Positions 11,926-19,109 of a stretch of 19,109 nt of DNA are shown piece after piece (the stretch's first letter is position 1; every line of letters starts with the position of its first letter). Source of the stretch: Amarolinea aalborgensis. Its GTDB lineage: Bacteria; Chloroflexota; Anaerolineae; SSC4; Amarolineaceae. Both the position numbers and the translations under genes were made by a program. The notes under the pieces are model-generated. The model was given only the letters and a program-made list of their open reading frames with translations, made no database searches and was not told where the DNA came from. The stretch is from contig NZ_UETR01000054.1 in assembly GCF_900491745.1 (NCBI RefSeq), positions 1 to 19,109 on the forward strand. The letters run 5' to 3'.

Positions 11926-12741
11926 ATGGCGCTAGAACTCGTTGACAGTCACTGTCATCTGACCTGGAACAGCTTCGACGCCGATCGGCCAGAGGTCATT
12001 GCGCGGGCGGCCGCGGCCGGCGTCACGCGGCTGGTGACGATCGGGACAGACCTGGAGAGCAGCCGCCAGAGCGTCGCGTTGGCCCGCGCTTACCCCGGCG
12101 TCTACGCGGCTGTGGGCATTCACCCCAATGACCTGGGCGAGCAGACGCCGAGTTTGCTGGCAGAACTGTCCGCGCTGGCGGCCGATCCGCACGTGGTAGC
12201 CATCGGCGAAATCGGCCTGGACTACTACTGGGAGCGCGTGCCGCACCCAATCCAGCAGGCGGCCTTCGAGGCGCAGCTTGCCCTGGCCGCCGCGGTGGGC
12301 AAGCCGGTCATTATTCATGACCGCGAAGCCCATGCGGATGTAATGGCAACGCTGCGCGCCTGGGTTCACGCAGACGCGACCCGACAGTCGGCGCTGGCCG
12401 GCCGGCGCTTCTGGGGCGTGCTGCACAGCTTTTCCGGCGATTTGGCCATGGCCCAGGAAGCCTTGACCTGGCCCTTTTTGCTTTCCTTTGCCGGCCCCGT
12501 CACATTCAAGAATGCGCAGGCCTTGCACGCGTTGGTGGCGCAGCTGCCCCTCGACCGGCTGCTGCTGGAGACTGATGCCCCGTTTCTGACGCCGCACCCG
12601 CAGCGTGGTCAACGCAATGAACCGGCGCGCGTCGTCCTGGTGGCCGAAGCTGCGGCGCGTTTGCTGGGCCGACCGTTGGCCGACGTGGCTGCGCAGACCA
12701 CCGCGACCGCCCGCGAATTCTTTGCTTGGAACTCGTCATGA
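11926..12741 (+). CDS. TatD-family metal-dependent hydrolase (DNase)
   Basis: A 271-residue TIM-barrel amidohydrolase-type protein. All expected metal ligands are visible: His9 and His11 (DSHCHL), Glu95 (AIGEIGLDYYW), His131 (IIHDREAH), His167 (LHSFSG) and Asp217 (LLETDAPFLTP). Family members are Mg2+-dependent 3'-5' exonucleases involved in DNA repair and quality control, so it is probably cytosolic and unrelated in reaction to its neighbours. It starts 6 bp after the mutase stop and its own stop overlaps the start of the prenyl synthase gene (ATGA), so it is part of the same transcript. No strong Shine-Dalgarno site is seen, consistent with coupling to the gene before. TatD genes are often named tatD or ycfH; the exact member is not resolved. 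Confidence 0.94.
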   Translation: MALELVDSHCHLTWNSFDADRPEVIARAAAAGVTRLVTIGTDLESSRQSVALARAYPGVYAAVGIHPNDLGEQTPSLLAELSALAADPHVVAIGEIGLDYYWERVPHPIQQAAFEAQLALAAAVGKPVIIHDREAHADVMATLRAWVHADATRQSALAGRRFWGVLHSFSGDLAMAQEALTWPFLLSFAGPVTFKNAQALHALVAQLPLDRLLLETDAPFLTPHPQRGQRNEPARVVLVAEAAARLLGRPLADVAAQTTATAREFFAWNSS

Positions 12742-13739
12742 GCCATTCATCCCAGGAATCCCCTTCTACCAATCAACCGTTGACAGCCCTGGTGGCCGCC
12801 GACCTGGCGGCGGTTGAGGCCAAGATGCGCGGCAACGAACAGGGCATTTTTCCTCCCCTGGCCGAGGCCTTTCTTTCGCTCATTGCCAGCGGCGGCAAGC
12901 GGCTGCGGCCGACCCTGGCCCTGCTGGCGACACGCCTCTTTGCGCCCATGTCAAACCAGGCCATCGCCCTGGCCGCGGCGGTCGAAACCCTGCACACGGC
13001 CACCCTCGTCCACGATGACGTGATTGACAATGCGCTCATCCGCCGCGGCAGCCCGACACTCAACGCCTCGTGGACCAGCGGGGCCACCGTGTTGGCGGGC
13101 GATTACCTGTTCGCACGCGCGGCCGCGTTTGCCGCAGAGACCGGCAACGTGCGCGTGATCACGCTGTTTGCGGAGACGTTGAAGATCATCTGTGAAGGCG
13201 AGCTGCGCCAACTGGCGGCCCGCTATCGTTGGGACCAGCCCAAAGAGGCCTACTACGAGCGCATCTACGCCAAAACGGCGTCCCTGTTTGCTGCGGCCAC
13301 CGAAGGGGGCGCTGTGCTCGGCGCCGCGGCCGAGGACGATGTCCAACGGTTGCGCGCGTACGGCTACCACCTGGGTATGGCGTTCCAGATCATTGATGAC
13401 ATCCTGGACTTCACCAGCACCGATGCGGTCTTGGGCAAACCGGCCGGCAGCGACCTGGGCCAGGGCACCATCACCCTACCCGTCTTTTACTTCATCCAGG
13501 CAGCGGCCGATCGCAGCGCCGTGCTTGAGCCGTTGGAGGCGTGGGCCGCGGCCGATGGGCATGCCGCCACGCTCGACCTGGTTGCGCAGATTGCGCAATC
13601 CAACGCCATTGCCCGCGCCTATGATGAAGCCGCGTCCTTCATCGCCCAGGCCGTGGCCGCGCTGGAACCGCTGCCCGCCAGTGAAGTCCGCGGCGCGCTG
13701 CTCGAGTTGGCAACCGGCACCCTGGGCCGTCACCGTTGA
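12738..13739 (+). CDS. Polyprenyl diphosphate synthase (trans, long-chain type)
   Basis: Isoprenoid chain-elongating enzyme of 333 residues. It has GGKRLRP (52-58), the first aspartate motif DDVID (93-97) within LVHDDVIDNALIRRG, and the second motif DDILD (220-224). The residues 4 and 5 places before the first motif are Thr and Ala rather than aromatic, which in this family usually allows longer products (C30 and above, as in octaprenyl or heptaprenyl synthases). This is inference from known size rules. The product could feed menaquinone/ubiquinone side chains, or polyprenyl carriers. The ATG at 12738 overlaps the TatD stop, and its own stop overlaps the next start (TGATG); a TTG at 12726 gives a longer but less likely start. 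Confidence 0.94.
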   Translation: MSHSSQESPSTNQPLTALVAADLAAVEAKMRGNEQGIFPPLAEAFLSLIASGGKRLRPTLALLATRLFAPMSNQAIALAAAVETLHTATLVHDDVIDNALIRRGSPTLNASWTSGATVLAGDYLFARAAAFAAETGNVRVITLFAETLKIICEGELRQLAARYRWDQPKEAYYERIYAKTASLFAAATEGGAVLGAAAEDDVQRLRAYGYHLGMAFQIIDDILDFTSTDAVLGKPAGSDLGQGTITLPVFYFIQAAADRSAVLEPLEAWAAADGHAATLDLVAQIAQSNAIARAYDEAASFIAQAVAALEPLPASEVRGALLELATGTLGRHR

Positions 13740-14749
13740 TGGTCGGCGAAACGACGCGCGCGGCCGCGCCTGCGCTCGATCTGTCCGTGTTGATCGTATC
13801 CTGGAATGTGGCCGGTCTGCTCAGCCGCTGCCTGGCTTCCATCGAGGCGCAGTCGCAGCCCACGGACTGGCCGCACGTGCGCTGGCTGCCCTTGCTGGAT
13901 GGAGAGGCTCCGGCCGCGCTTGAAGTCATCGTGGTGGACAATGCCTCGGCCGATGACACGGTGGCGCGCATCCGGCGCGACTTTCCGTGGGTGCAGGTGC
14001 AGGCCAACGCGGACAATGCCGGCTTCAGCCGCGGCAACAACCAGGCCCTGGCGCGCAGTCACGGACGCTGGCTGCTCTTCCTCAACCCCGACACCGAGGT
14101 GCGGCCGGGCGCGCTGGCGGCCATGCTGCGCTTCATGCAGGCCCATGCCGAGGCCGGCGTGGTTGGCCCGCGGCTGCTTTACCCCGACGGCAGCGTGCAA
14201 TCATCCCGCCGGCGTTTTCCCAGCGCGCTAACCGCGTTCTGGGAGAGCACCCTCCTGGAACAGTGGTGGCCGCACAATCCGTGGGCGCGGCGCTATCGCC
14301 TGGAGGATACGCCAGACACAACCGTGCAGGCGGTGGACTGGCTGGTGGGCGCGTGCCTGATGATTCCGCGCGCGGTGATGGAGCAGGTTGGCGGCTGGGA
14401 CGAGGGCTTCTTCATGTACTCGGAAGAGCTCGACCTGTGCCGTCGCATCAAACAGGCCGGCTGGCAGGTTGTGTTCACGCCGCAGGCCGAGGTGATCCAT
14501 CACGAAGGCAAATCAAGCGAACAGATTGTGGCCGCGCGCCACCTGCGCTTCCAGGCCAGCAAGGTGCGCTACGTGCGCAAATATCATGGGCGCCTGGCGG
14601 CCGGCGGACTGCGGCTGTTCTTGCTCGCCACCTATGCCTGGCAGCTCGTGGAAGAAGCCGTCAAGTGGCTGATTGGGCACAAACGCCCCCTGCGCGCCGA
14701 ACGGGTCACAGCCTACTGGGGTCTGCTGCGGAGCGGACTGAAGATGTAA
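13739..14749 (+). CDS. Glycosyltransferase family 2 (WbbL-like)
   Basis: A 336-residue GT-A enzyme. Visible motifs are LSVLIVSWN (15-23), VIVVDNASADDT (63-74), NAGFSRGNNQA (93-103), the DxD-like FLNPDTEV (114-121), WLVGACLMIPR (201-211) and the catalytic-side block GGWDEGFFMYSEELDLCRRI (218-237). It resembles the rhamnosyltransferase WbbL group, which adds rhamnose to a lipid-linked sugar. The C-terminal region has a hydrophobic stretch (LRLFLLATYAWQLVEEAVKWLIG) that may associate with the membrane. An extra loop of about 20 residues (40-60) between the first helix and strand 2 is longer than usual. The start overlaps the upstream stop by one base (TGATG), so translation is probably coupled. 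A GDP-D-rhamnose donor is possible given gmd and the reductase upstream. Confidence 0.92.
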   Translation: MVGETTRAAAPALDLSVLIVSWNVAGLLSRCLASIEAQSQPTDWPHVRWLPLLDGEAPAALEVIVVDNASADDTVARIRRDFPWVQVQANADNAGFSRGNNQALARSHGRWLLFLNPDTEVRPGALAAMLRFMQAHAEAGVVGPRLLYPDGSVQSSRRRFPSALTAFWESTLLEQWWPHNPWARRYRLEDTPDTTVQAVDWLVGACLMIPRAVMEQVGGWDEGFFMYSEELDLCRRIKQAGWQVVFTPQAEVIHHEGKSSEQIVAARHLRFQASKVRYVRKYHGRLAAGGLRLFLLATYAWQLVEEAVKWLIGHKRPLRAERVTAYWGLLRSGLKM

Positions 14750-14791
14750 CCAGAAGAAACCAGGTTTCTGCCAGAGAACTGGTTTCTGGGA
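14750..14791. repeat. AGAAACC/GGTTTCT inverted-repeat element between two glycosyltransferase genes
   Basis: AGAAACC and GGTTTCT (14755-14769) are perfect inverted halves with one base between them. A second, imperfect pair, CCAGAGAAC against GGTTTCTGG, follows at about 14771-14789. Together they fill the 47-bp gap between the GT2 stop and the GT4 start, where the nearby genes otherwise overlap. Confidence 0.6.
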
Positions 14792-14796
14792 ACGAC

Positions 14797-16035
14797 ATGC
14801 ACATTCTCTTGCTCACCGGTGAATTTCCCCCGCAGCAGGGCGGCGTAGGCGACTACTCGCACCTCCTGGCGCGCGCGCTGCTGGCGCAAGGACATGCGGT
14901 CGAGATCATGACCACGCAGGCGCGATCGGCGATCGGCGAGCGCTCGTTCCTGGCGCATGTCTTGCAGCCGACCGCAACCGTGTCGCGCTGGGATTGGCGC
15001 GCCTGGTCAACGATCCGCGCGACCATCGAGCGCGTGCAGCCCGATGTGGTCCTCATCCAGTATCAAACCGCGGCCTACGGCCTGCATCCGGCGATCAACC
15101 TGCTGCCTGGTTGGCTGCGCTTACGCCTGCGCGGCCGGCGTCCCTGCCTGGCGACCACCTTTCATGATCTCAAGTTTCCTTATCTATTTCCCAAGGCCGG
15201 CCCGCTACGCATGGCCGCGGTGCGTTTCCTTGCGCGCCAGAGCGACGCCGCCATCGCCACGAACATGGAGGACTGGCAGACGCTGCAGGGCTGGGGCCTG
15301 CACGCGTTCGACGGCGCCGCCGCTGTGAGCAGGCGCAGCCGCGTAACCGCCATGATTCCGATCGGCAGCAACATCGCCTGCGCGCCGCCGGCCGGGTTCG
15401 AGCGGGAGGCCTGGCGCGCACGCCTGGGCGTGCAGCCGCAGGACTGGCTGTTGTGCTATTTCGGCTTTCTCAACACCAGCAAAGGCGGCGAGGTGCTCAT
15501 CAACAGCCTGGCGCACCTGGTGCAGCAGGGCCGGCCGGCGCATCTGCTGATGATCGGCGGGCAGGTGGGCAGCAGCGACCAGACCAACCGGCGTTACCTG
15601 GCGCACGTGCATGAGCAGATCGCCCAGCTTGCGCTGCAAGACCGCGTGCACTGGACAGGATTTGTGTCGCCGACGGAGGTGTCGGCCCATTTCCTGGCCG
15701 CAGATCTCTGCGCGCTGCCCTACCAGGACGGCGCAGGCCGCAGCCGCGGCAGCCTGATGGCCGCGCTCGCGCACGGCCTCCCCATCGTAACAACGCAGCC
15801 GCACGACCCGCTGCCCGGCTTCCGCGATGGCGTCAACCTGCGCTTCGTGCCGCCAACCGATGCGGCCGCCCTGGCCGGCGCCGTGACCGACATCATGACC
15901 AACCCTGCGCTGCGCTTGCGGCTGACAGCCGGCGCCCGCGCGTTGAGCGCACAGTTCACGTGGCCCGCGCTGGCGGCGCAGCACATCGCCCTGTTCAACG
16001 CCTGCCTGGCGCAGCGTTCCGGGGGCGCACGATGA
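14797..16035 (+). CDS. Glycosyltransferase, GT-B fold (GT4-like)
   Basis: A 412-residue GT-B enzyme. The N-terminal acceptor domain starts MHILLLTGEFPPQQGGVGDY, typical of GT4 (glycine-rich loop). The linker is around 195-215, and the donor domain has LCYFGFLNTSKGGEVLINSL, a strand with VHWTGFVSPTEVSAHFLAADL and then LAALAHGLPIVTT-like sequence (MAALAHGLPIVTT). The classic EX7E motif of GT4 is not present at the matching place (DGAGRSRGSLMAALAHG), so substrate handling may differ; similar GSL-containing variants exist. The start ATG 14797 is chosen because the fold begins there; the long open frame before it overlaps the GT2 gene. No strong Shine-Dalgarno is seen. The next gene overlaps its stop by ATGA. 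Confidence 0.9.
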   Translation: MHILLLTGEFPPQQGGVGDYSHLLARALLAQGHAVEIMTTQARSAIGERSFLAHVLQPTATVSRWDWRAWSTIRATIERVQPDVVLIQYQTAAYGLHPAINLLPGWLRLRLRGRRPCLATTFHDLKFPYLFPKAGPLRMAAVRFLARQSDAAIATNMEDWQTLQGWGLHAFDGAAAVSRRSRVTAMIPIGSNIACAPPAGFEREAWRARLGVQPQDWLLCYFGFLNTSKGGEVLINSLAHLVQQGRPAHLLMIGGQVGSSDQTNRRYLAHVHEQIAQLALQDRVHWTGFVSPTEVSAHFLAADLCALPYQDGAGRSRGSLMAALAHGLPIVTTQPHDPLPGFRDGVNLRFVPPTDAAALAGAVTDIMTNPALRLRLTAGARALSAQFTWPALAAQHIALFNACLAQRSGGAR

Positions 16036-18392
16036 AAACCAGGCGCGAACGTCTCACGCTGCTCTTGCTGGCGGTCTTGTTTGTGGGACTCGGCATCACC
16101 TACAGCATCAGCGTGCCCATCTTCGAGGCGCCGGACGAATACCACCACTACTTTTACATCCAGCATCTGCTCGACGGCAACAGCCTTCCGATACAGCAGG
16201 ACGGTGTTGATCAACCCTGGGCGCAGGAAGGCAGCCAACCGCCGCTCTACTACGTGCTGGCGGCGCAGATCATTCGCCAGCTCGATGCCCACGTCGTGCG
16301 CATTGACACGCGCAACGCGCCGGCCCTGCTGTGGCTCAATCAGCACGCCAACATGGGCGTTCCCCTGTGGCCGGCCAACAAGAACCGCATCGTTCACCTG
16401 CCTCGTGAACGCTGGCCGTATCAAGGCGCGGTGCTGGCGATTCACATCGTGCGCTGGTTCTCGCTTCTCCTCGGCCTGGGCACCCTGCTCTGCGCCTACC
16501 GCATTGGCCGTGAGCTGCTCGGATATCGCCCAAGCATCGTATTCGGCGCGGCCGCGTTGGTGGCGTTCACGCCGCAGTTCGTCTTCATCAGCTCGGCGAT
16601 CAGCAACGATAATCTGATCAATTTCCTGGCTACCCTGGCGCTTCTCCTGCTTCTGCGCCATTTACAAAACCGCGCTACGCTGCGCATTACCATCGCTTTG
16701 GGATTGGTTGTCGGCGCAGCCAGCCTCAGCAAACTCAGCGGCCTTTTCTTGCTTCCGCTCTCGGCCGTCATCCTCCTGGCGCGCGGCTGGCGTGAGAAGA
16801 ACTGGCGGCAAGCCATACTGCGCCTGGGAATCGTTGCTGGCTTGAGCCTGGCCGTGGCCGGATGGTGGTATTGGCGCAATTGGCAATTGTACGGCGACAT
16901 CAGCGGGCTGAATATGATGCTGCGCATTGTGGGCCAACGCCTGCCGCCGCCGACATTGGCCGGCCTGCGCAGCGAATTCCAGGGCTTGCGCATTTCCTAC
17001 TGGGGCCTGTTTGGTTGGTTCAACGTTCCCATGAATGACTGGATTTATCGGGCGCTCGATATCGCCAGCCTGATTGCGCTGGGTGGATTGATCTGGGGCA
17101 TCGTGCGCCGGCGGCAAAGCGAATGGCCGGCCGAACTGTGGCTCTTGGCCTTGCCCGCCAGTTGGCTCACGATTGTGCTGGCCGGGCTGGTGCGCTGGAC
17201 TAGCCTGACCCCAGGCACGCAGGGGCGGCTCTTGTTCCCGGCCATGGCCGGCGGCTCGCTTCTGTTCGCCATTGGCTGGTGTCAATGGGCGCCGCAGCGC
17301 ATGCGCCGCGTCTGGATGGGGGCCCTGGCCGTGGCGCTCTTTGCGCTGACCGCGATCGCGCCATTTCGCTGGATCATGCCAGCCTACGAACGCCCGCCGG
17401 TCGTCGCCCTGACCGATATCCCGGTTGCGGCGCGCATGGCGCCGGTGGATCACGGCGGCCTCATACGCTTCCTGGGCGCAGAGTTGGATCGCGACAGCGT
17501 TCATCCTGGGGAGATCGTTTGGGTGACCATCTACTGGCAGGGCCGCGGACAGTTCGACAGAGACTACACCGTATTCGTGCGCCTGCTCAGCCCAGATGGC
17601 GCGTTAGCCGGCCAAACCAACACCTGGCCGGGTATGGGCAGCCTGCCCACGCGCGCCCTGCGCCCTGGCAGCATTATCAAGGATCGCTACCCTGTTCTTA
17701 TCAATCCTGGGACCACGGCGCCGGTGATCGTGCGCGTGGATGTGGGGCTGTTCTACGAACCCACGAGCGAAGAACTGGACGCGCGGGATGAGAATGGGCA
17801 AGAAGTGGTCAACACCATCGGCTCGCTGCGTCTGCTGCCGTGGCATACCGAAAACCTGCAACCAACGCAGCGGTTGCAGGCCACCCTGGGCGCGGCAGCG
17901 AATACGGGGGCAGCCCCAACTGCGGCCGCGATGGCGCCACAGGTCGGGGCGGTCAGCTCAGCGCCCACGGTGAGTGAAACTGGCCGCGCCAGCCTGCTTG
18001 GATATGACCTGACGCCATCTCCTTCGCAGACTGATCAGTCCCTGTCGCGCGCCGGCGGCGCGCTGGACCTGACGCTGTACTGGCAAGCCGACGCGCGTTT
18101 CACCGAGGATTACCACGTGCTCGTGCACCTGGTGCACGTCAGCGGGGTGACGGTGGCGCAGGCCGATAAACAGCCTCGTGGGGGCGATTGGCCGACCTGG
18201 GCCTGGGAGCCAGGGCAAACCGTTACCGACACGTATCGCCTGCAGATTCCGGCCAATGCGCCGGCGGGAGAGTACACCATCTATGTGGGCCTCTATCGCC
18301 TGAGCGACTTCACGCGCCTGCCCATCAGCCGCGCGCAAGCGCCGGTCCTCGACAACGCCCTCGGCCTGGTGACATTCAAGCTCACGAATTGA
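16032..18392 (+). CDS. Polytopic GT-C-type glycosyltransferase (GT39/DUF2142-like) with two C-terminal beta domains
   Basis: A 786-residue protein. Residues 1-465 have about ten hydrophobic membrane segments (8-28, and others at about 140-165, 175-215, 225-255, 262-280, 340-365, 380-400, 405-430, 435-450). The first periplasmic loop carries FEAPDEYHHYFY (31-42), the acidic PDE motif usual for DUF2142/PMT-like GT-C enzymes, which use polyprenyl-phosphate sugars. A further motif TPGTQGRLLFPAMAG is like the QGRY.LP block of DUF2142. Residues about 470-600 and 650-786 are two related beta-sandwich domains (IVWVTIYWQGRGQFDRDYTV and LDLTLYWQADARFTEDYHV). Predicted to transfer sugars outside the membrane. 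The ATG overlaps the GT4 stop. Confidence 0.85.
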   Translation: MKTRRERLTLLLLAVLFVGLGITYSISVPIFEAPDEYHHYFYIQHLLDGNSLPIQQDGVDQPWAQEGSQPPLYYVLAAQIIRQLDAHVVRIDTRNAPALLWLNQHANMGVPLWPANKNRIVHLPRERWPYQGAVLAIHIVRWFSLLLGLGTLLCAYRIGRELLGYRPSIVFGAAALVAFTPQFVFISSAISNDNLINFLATLALLLLLRHLQNRATLRITIALGLVVGAASLSKLSGLFLLPLSAVILLARGWREKNWRQAILRLGIVAGLSLAVAGWWYWRNWQLYGDISGLNMMLRIVGQRLPPPTLAGLRSEFQGLRISYWGLFGWFNVPMNDWIYRALDIASLIALGGLIWGIVRRRQSEWPAELWLLALPASWLTIVLAGLVRWTSLTPGTQGRLLFPAMAGGSLLFAIGWCQWAPQRMRRVWMGALAVALFALTAIAPFRWIMPAYERPPVVALTDIPVAARMAPVDHGGLIRFLGAELDRDSVHPGEIVWVTIYWQGRGQFDRDYTVFVRLLSPDGALAGQTNTWPGMGSLPTRALRPGSIIKDRYPVLINPGTTAPVIVRVDVGLFYEPTSEELDARDENGQEVVNTIGSLRLLPWHTENLQPTQRLQATLGAAANTGAAPTAAAMAPQVGAVSSAPTVSETGRASLLGYDLTPSPSQTDQSLSRAGGALDLTLYWQADARFTEDYHVLVHLVHVSGVTVAQADKQPRGGDWPTWAWEPGQTVTDTYRLQIPANAPAGEYTIYVGLYRLSDFTRLPISRAQAPVLDNALGLVTFKLTN

Positions 18393-19109
18393 ACAACGCG
18401 CCCAGCGCAGAGGGCGCAATGCCAGCTCCCAGTCCAGCCATCAGCAGCACGCGCGCCTTCTGCGGATTGAGGTCGCGCGCAAAGATCGCGCCCGCCTTCT
18501 GCAAGGCGATCCCGCCGCCGCTGTAGGCGTAGATTGGCCGTACTTCGCCATAAGGCACGCGACTGCCAATCACCACCGGAATGCCGGCGCTCAACGCCTG
18601 CAAAATACCCTGGAAAAGCGCATCATTCACATTGCCCGCGCCTACGGCATTGATGACCAGGCCCGCCGCGCCCGCCGCCAGCGCGGCCTTGAGCGCAAAA
18701 TCGTCCACGCCCGCATACATCGGAATAATGTCCACCCGCGGCAGCTGCGCCGGCAGCGGCACATGCGTGCGCGGCGACCAGGCGCCACTGTAACGTACGC
18801 GCCCGGCCTTGACCCGCCCCAGGTCCGGCGGCAGCACCGACTGGAACGCATCTACGTCCGAGGTGTCAATCTTGGTCACCCGGCGCGCCGACTGGATGTT
18901 GCCGTTCATCACCACCAGCACGCCGCGGCCAGGCGACCTGGCATGAATGGCGACGGTCACTGCGTCCAACAGGTTGCCCGGCCCGTCCGGCTCAGGATCG
19001 GATGCCGCGCGCATGGCGCCGGTGAGAATAATGGGGACTTCGGTCGGCACGGTCACATCCAGGAAGAAGGCGGTCTCCTCCATGGTGTCGGTGCCGTGCA
19101 GGATGACAA
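18382..19109 (-). CDS. L-asparaginase, C-terminal part (5' end outside window)
   Basis: The coding sequence continues off the right edge; the visible 242 residues begin VILHGTDTMEETAFFLD, the second catalytic motif of the bacterial asparaginase/glutaminase family (Thr and Asp of HGTDT). The catalytic lysine lies in MNGNIQSARRVTKIDTSDVDAF. The C-terminal domain is recognised from INAVGAGNVN, GIPVVIGSRVPYGEV and DLNPQKARVLLMAGLG. It hydrolyses asparagine to aspartate and ammonia. Whether it is cytoplasmic or exported cannot be seen, as the N-terminus is missing. Its 3' end overlaps the stop of the convergent polytopic gene by 11 bp. No terminator is visible between them. Confidence 0.95.
   Translation of the reverse strand, partial: VILHGTDTMEETAFFLDVTVPTEVPIILTGAMRAASDPEPDGPGNLLDAVTVAIHARSPGRGVLVVMNGNIQSARRVTKIDTSDVDAFQSVLPPDLGRVKAGRVRYSGAWSPRTHVPLPAQLPRVDIIPMYAGVDDFALKAALAAGAAGLVINAVGAGNVNDALFQGILQALSAGIPVVIGSRVPYGEVRPIYAYSGGGIALQKAGAIFARDLNPQKARVLLMAGLGAGIAPSALGALFNS

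Noticed and set aside
13987..14796. An N-terminal extension of the GT4 gene by 270 codons in the same frame
   Set aside because: The extension overlaps the GT2 gene in another frame, has Arg/Gly/Ala-rich shadow composition, and the GT-B fold begins exactly at ATG 14797.

Overview
The window is high-GC bacterial DNA, densely coded, with standard bacterial start codons, Shine-Dalgarno sites and ATGA/TGATG gene overlaps. No rRNA or tRNA gene was seen. The style suggests a member of the Chloroflexota (Anaerolineae/Caldilineae-like), or a similar environmental lineage. Pointers are the SH3b lipoprotein with Thr/Pro linkers, the multi-membrane glycosyltransferase with C-terminal beta domains, the GDP-D-rhamnose-type genes, and many short intergenic repeats. 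This taxonomic guess is inference only.

Layout. (1) Positions 1-3483, plus strand: the end of a GNAT acetyltransferase, then S-adenosylhomocysteine hydrolase (ahcY) and S-adenosylmethionine synthetase (metK). The last two are adjacent steps of the activated-methyl cycle. (2) Positions 3600-7703, minus strand, visibly more A/T-rich than its flanks: an accessory block read as lipoprotein, then a small ORF with an in-frame stop, then an ABC/OLD-type AAA ATPase, then a DUF4276-like TOPRIM-fold protein. The last two overlap by ATGA and resemble the paired ATPase + TOPRIM defence systems (OLD, Gabija, PARIS, AbiL). This pair is the best candidate for an uncharacterised system here. (3) Positions 8128-18392, plus strand: a cell-surface glycan block. 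It holds a GDP-4-keto-6-deoxymannose reductase-like SDR, GDP-mannose 4,6-dehydratase, phosphoglucomutase/phosphomannomutase, a TatD nuclease, a long-chain polyprenyl diphosphate synthase, a GT2 and a GT4 glycosyltransferase, and a large polytopic GT-C/DUF2142-like protein. Several of these genes overlap or touch, so they are probably co-transcribed and translationally coupled. Together they could make a GDP-deoxyhexose donor, supply a polyprenyl lipid, and assemble or transfer a polyprenyl-linked glycan. (4) The 3' part of a type I/II-like L-asparaginase enters from the right on the minus strand and overlaps the last glycan gene tail-to-tail by 11 bp.

The most unusual non-coding feature is a set of period-7 tandem repeats. 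GGAGATC-type arrays lie at the end of the GNAT gene, between ahcY and metK, and before gmd. The last two share one architecture: a purine-rich left arm of 7-8 units, a spacer containing CTTCCACG, and an inverted right arm of 4 units. GCTGAAM-type heptamers form a perfect 18-bp inverted repeat after metK and recur, on the opposite strand, in a 91-bp heptamer array before the glycan block. These two therefore flank the accessory block.
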